From Phoenix dactylifera (lineage: Eukaryota > Streptophyta > Magnoliopsida > Arecales > Arecaceae), in assembly GCF_009389715.1 (NCBI RefSeq), contig NC_052399.1, forward strand, positions 13,643,646 through 13,707,645: DNA of 64,000 nt, in the 5' to 3' direction. The position numbers and the translations under genes were made by a program. Position 1 is the first letter of the stretch. Each line of letters begins with the position of its first letter. This document shows, in pieces, positions 61,030-64,000 of this stretch. The notes under the pieces are model-generated. The model ran no database searches, was not told where the DNA came from, and saw nothing but the letters and a program-made list of their open reading frames with translations.

Positions 61030-61727
61030 CTGAGAGAATCCAAAAAGATTGATAATTGATCTGCAGCTTATATTTTCTTTCTCAGGTAAAAAGGTTATCA
61101 TCAAATTTAACTAAGTACGATTTGGGAAGACTAGTGCTATTTCTTTCAACCTTTACTTAGAAGATGATATTTTATATGGCATTGCTCGGAATAGTCATGA
61201 TATATAGGGTGATGAAGCTGCAAAGCATGCCAGACTCTCCAAAAATAACAGAAATGTAATAAGTGGCTTCATTTCTATATAGTGACTATTCATTGACAGA
61301 TCTTTAATGCTTTTTCTATGGGATGCTAACTGGAAGTTCATCTTTGCCTTCTAAGGTACCTCCAGTTAGTTTATGGCCTGCAGGTGCTCCAGTCTATGGT
61401 TGTTCCAACTTCCAGCACCTTGAAACAGACTGCCAGAGTCATATATTGCTATGAGATCCCACCAAGGTACAAGCTGTTTTCAAATCTTGATCCATTAAGC
61501 ATCAGAATATTTCACAAATGTTCAACAACATTGGAGCTTTTAGGTTATTTCAAGCACTGTAAACAATCCGTCCAAAATTTAAGACCAACTGAAATCCAAC
61601 AAATAAGACTGTTGAAATGCTGTCCACTATACTATGTAAAAGAATGACTAGACGCTGAATTTCAAGAACTTGCTACAATCATCAAAAAGATGAAAATGTT
61701 CAAAAAATTCATTCCTTTGTTTTTAGG
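61030..61727. other. Intron or upstream DNA of the 60700 gene
   Basis: No clear exon found on the minus strand. A plus-strand frame at 61384-61647 has no recognised domain. Confidence 0.4.
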
Positions 61728-62038
61728 GGTTTTTTGCGTGTATACCCTCCAAAATATACTAAATTATATCAATATCCTCATAAAATTACTATTTACGTGT
61801 ATACCCTCGTAAAATACTTATTTTGCATATATACTCTTCTTTTTCTTTCTTTTTTTATATATATACCCATACCATCTAACGCTGTTAAAAAATAAATAAT
61901 TTAAATTTGAAATGACTTAAATAGCCTTATGAGTAGGCCCACAAAAAGAAAGTTTTATAAGGACACACATGCAAATGAAAACTTTGCAAGGGTATTCATG
62001 CAATTACACATATTTAGGAGGGCATACGCTTAAACAAA
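61728..62038 (+). mobile_element. MITE, copy A, with inverted ends
   Basis: The left end TTTTTTGCGTGTATACCCTC and the reverse complement of the right end (TTGTTTAAGCGTATGCCCTC) match over most positions, and CCTC...AAATAT continues the similarity inward. The interior has repeated TATACCCTC-type motifs and no frame. Same family as 62527-62793 in the other orientation. Confidence 0.65.
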
Positions 62039-62526
62039 TCTAACAAAAAATGATCAAAATCCAGCAAAGATAATTTAGTTGTTCTTAATAAAAAAAAGAT
62101 GACAAAAAAAGATTAATATTATCCTGTTACATGATCTCATATTAATATCAACTCTTATAAAATAAACCATATTGCTTTTACGAAATTCTAGCATAAAAAA
62201 CAAACAACTCAACATCTACAAATCACTAAAAAATATTTTACTAATCTAAGCATCTATAATTAATTTAAATTCGATATGCTTTAATCTGTTAAAAATAATG
62301 AAGAATATATAGATATCATAGATTCAATAATGATAATTATATCAAAATCAAATAGAGAATAGCATTACTAAAATGATCGCATAATATTCCAACTTGACCG
62401 AGTCAAGATCTTAAAAAAGAAAATTGACAATGTGGCTCGAATTTTTTTTTTTGACTCGTTGATCCAACTGAATCATAAAAAACTTGGCAAGTTCCAGCCG
62501 AGTTTTGATTTTTTTTTTTTAATGAA
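62039..62526. other. AT-rich spacer between the two MITE copies
   Basis: Very AT-rich; no gene or clear repeat. Confidence 0.45.
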
Positions 62527-62793
62527 TTTTTTTGAATGTATACCCTTCTAAATATGAGAAATTGCATGAATACCCTCGTAAAGTTGCCTTTTGCGCATAT
62601 ACCCTTATAACTTTTTTTGCATATCAACCCATAAGAAAATTTCAATCAATTTAGTTTTAGGCTGTTTATTTTTTTAACGACATTAGATGGTACGGGTACA
62701 TATAAAAAAAATAAGGATATACATACAAATAGTAATTTTACGAGGATTTTTATGCAATTTAGTATATTTAGGAGGATATACATGCAAAAAAAC
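62527..62793 (-). mobile_element. MITE, copy B, opposite orientation
   Basis: The reverse complement of its right half (TTTTTGCATGTATATCCTCC, then AAATATACTAAATTGCAT and TAAAATTACTATTTG) closely matches the left half of copy A. Its own left end (TTTTTTTGAATGTATACCCT) is the inverted partner. ACCATCTAACG/ACCATCTAATG is shared near the middle of both. Confidence 0.65.
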
Positions 62794-64000
62794 CCTTGTT
62801 TTTATTTATAAATTCCTTTACCTTTTTTGACAAATATATTTTACATATTTTTGCTTATATAAGTCAACACTCTGCTTTAACCGCACACACATGCACGCAC
62901 AAAGAAAAAAATCTCTATCATGTGTTGGAATCTGGCTCCCATGCTTGTGTCCATGTAATTATGAGTCTAGTTATAAATAACCAAGCCATGTACCATAAGT
63001 TGACTTCACCATATTTCAAAAAATACATTAGTACTTTAAAACTTCCTATAAGCTCCCAACACATATCTTCTGGAACTATTACTTCTCATTCTTATTTTTA
63101 ATTCCATTCATGCTCCCTCTTTCACATAATTCATATCATATAATAGAGCAGCCAGAGTCATGGAGTTAACACCTACATTTGTTAAAGAGTTGAATTAACA
63201 GTTGGAATTTACAGATTATGTCTTATGAGCTCATAGACCTCTTATTTGACTTTCATGACTTGCCTGCTGGCTTCTGTATACAGAAGCTAACTAGTTTATG
63301 TTGTCGACCAAGCGGGGGCAAATGAAGGTTAGGAGTTCCAGTACTTTTGAATCGGTAACTCTAATAAAAGAATACTCATTCATTGATTAAGATAAGTCCT
63401 ACATATTGCTATACTGGATGGATCCCCAAATAAGTACAATAAGATGGTACAATTGATGACCTTACAAAAGATAGAACTAGCTGGCATGGACATGCGGGCA
63501 TAATATATAAAGAAAGTGATTTAACCTTCACACTCAACTGAAGGACTTTTGCTGAATGTGCTCCAAGAAATGCTAGGTTCCTATGGCTCTGTCTGTTTCA
63601 TATTCCTGTTCCTGTCTCACTTACTCTATACTTAAGCTACATCATTTGAAGGTCTAAGCAGGTCCAACAAGCAAAAAGTTTGGATTCTTCTGGTAGCAGT
63701 AGAGGAAATCCACCAGGAACAAAATAATCAAAGTATCAAACCAGACATGAAATGTTAAGTGTCTAGCCTAAGCAACTGGTGAACCCAACTAAAAATGAAC
63801 CTCTGAGTGAAAGAATCTGCTTATTTTCTCTTATAGCCAGTTTCTAGCGTTGATCCTTATCATGTTGCTTGAGAAGCACTTGTGCATATGATAAATGATT
63901 TCAAGTTATACTATTAAGAATTGACAAGTAAAGTATCAAATCTACTCCATGATCACGACAAAAGTTAATATCCACCTAATTTACAGAGAAATAGAAGATA
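62794..64000. other. Right end of window
   Basis: No exon, RNA gene or structured repeat that I can support. It may be intron of the gene ending at 60700. Confidence 0.4.

Overview
The window is nuclear DNA from a flowering plant. Its genes are widely spaced and intron-rich, all checked introns but one are GT-AG, and the intergenic DNA is AT-rich and full of plant-type LINE, SINE and MITE remnants. The protein sequences and the repeats look monocot-like. My guess is a palm or a related commelinid, but that is inference from memory, not a database match.

Five multi-exon genes could be rebuilt exon by exon with consistent splice phases, all on the minus strand. (1) 605-6352: a DnaJ-A (type I Hsp40) organellar chaperone whose C-terminal exons lie off the left edge. 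(2) 8557-16421: a ubiquitin-conjugating-enzyme variant (UEV1) of 159 aa with a first intron of about 7.1 kb and a C-terminal CaaX box. (3) 21450-26197: an organellar RanBP2-type zinc-finger protein of the VAR3/OZ family, 546 aa. (4) 28497-32769: a zf-4CXXC_R1 (CDCA7/MAOA-repressor-like) zinc-finger protein of 241 aa with a probable GC-AG intron. (5) 36214-38121: a Nudix hydrolase of 171 aa.

The right half (about 38.5-64 kb) is gene-poor. It holds an intronless RING-H2 protein (49276-49755, plus), a small basic protein with a TATA box (58302-58568, plus) and what looks like the last exon of an unrecognised minus-strand gene (60700-61029).

Mobile DNA: four copies of one RNase H-bearing LINE family with different 5' truncations, one of them (39176-39673) with a perfect 12-bp target duplication and an open frame; two tRNA-derived SINE copies, one with a 15-bp target duplication just upstream of the DnaJ gene; a 1.3-kb terminal-inverted-repeat element (34329-35646) with dense GTGATC motifs and a GC-rich interior; and an oppositely oriented pair of MITEs (about 61728-62038 and 62527-62793). 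Several repeat structures are not explained by named families. The main ones are an array of degenerate palindromes (54558-55190), two neighbouring minisatellite-like arrays (26629-27135 and 27440-27690), a 137-bp tandem duplication (59623-59896), and a duplicated segment carrying a 28-bp hairpin inside the R1 gene intron.

The five main genes do not form a pathway; they are ordinary housekeeping, organelle and chromatin functions. I found no CRISPR array, rRNA, complete tRNA or gene cluster. The most unusual items are structural: the repeat arrays, the zinc-finger exon pattern and the GC-AG intron.
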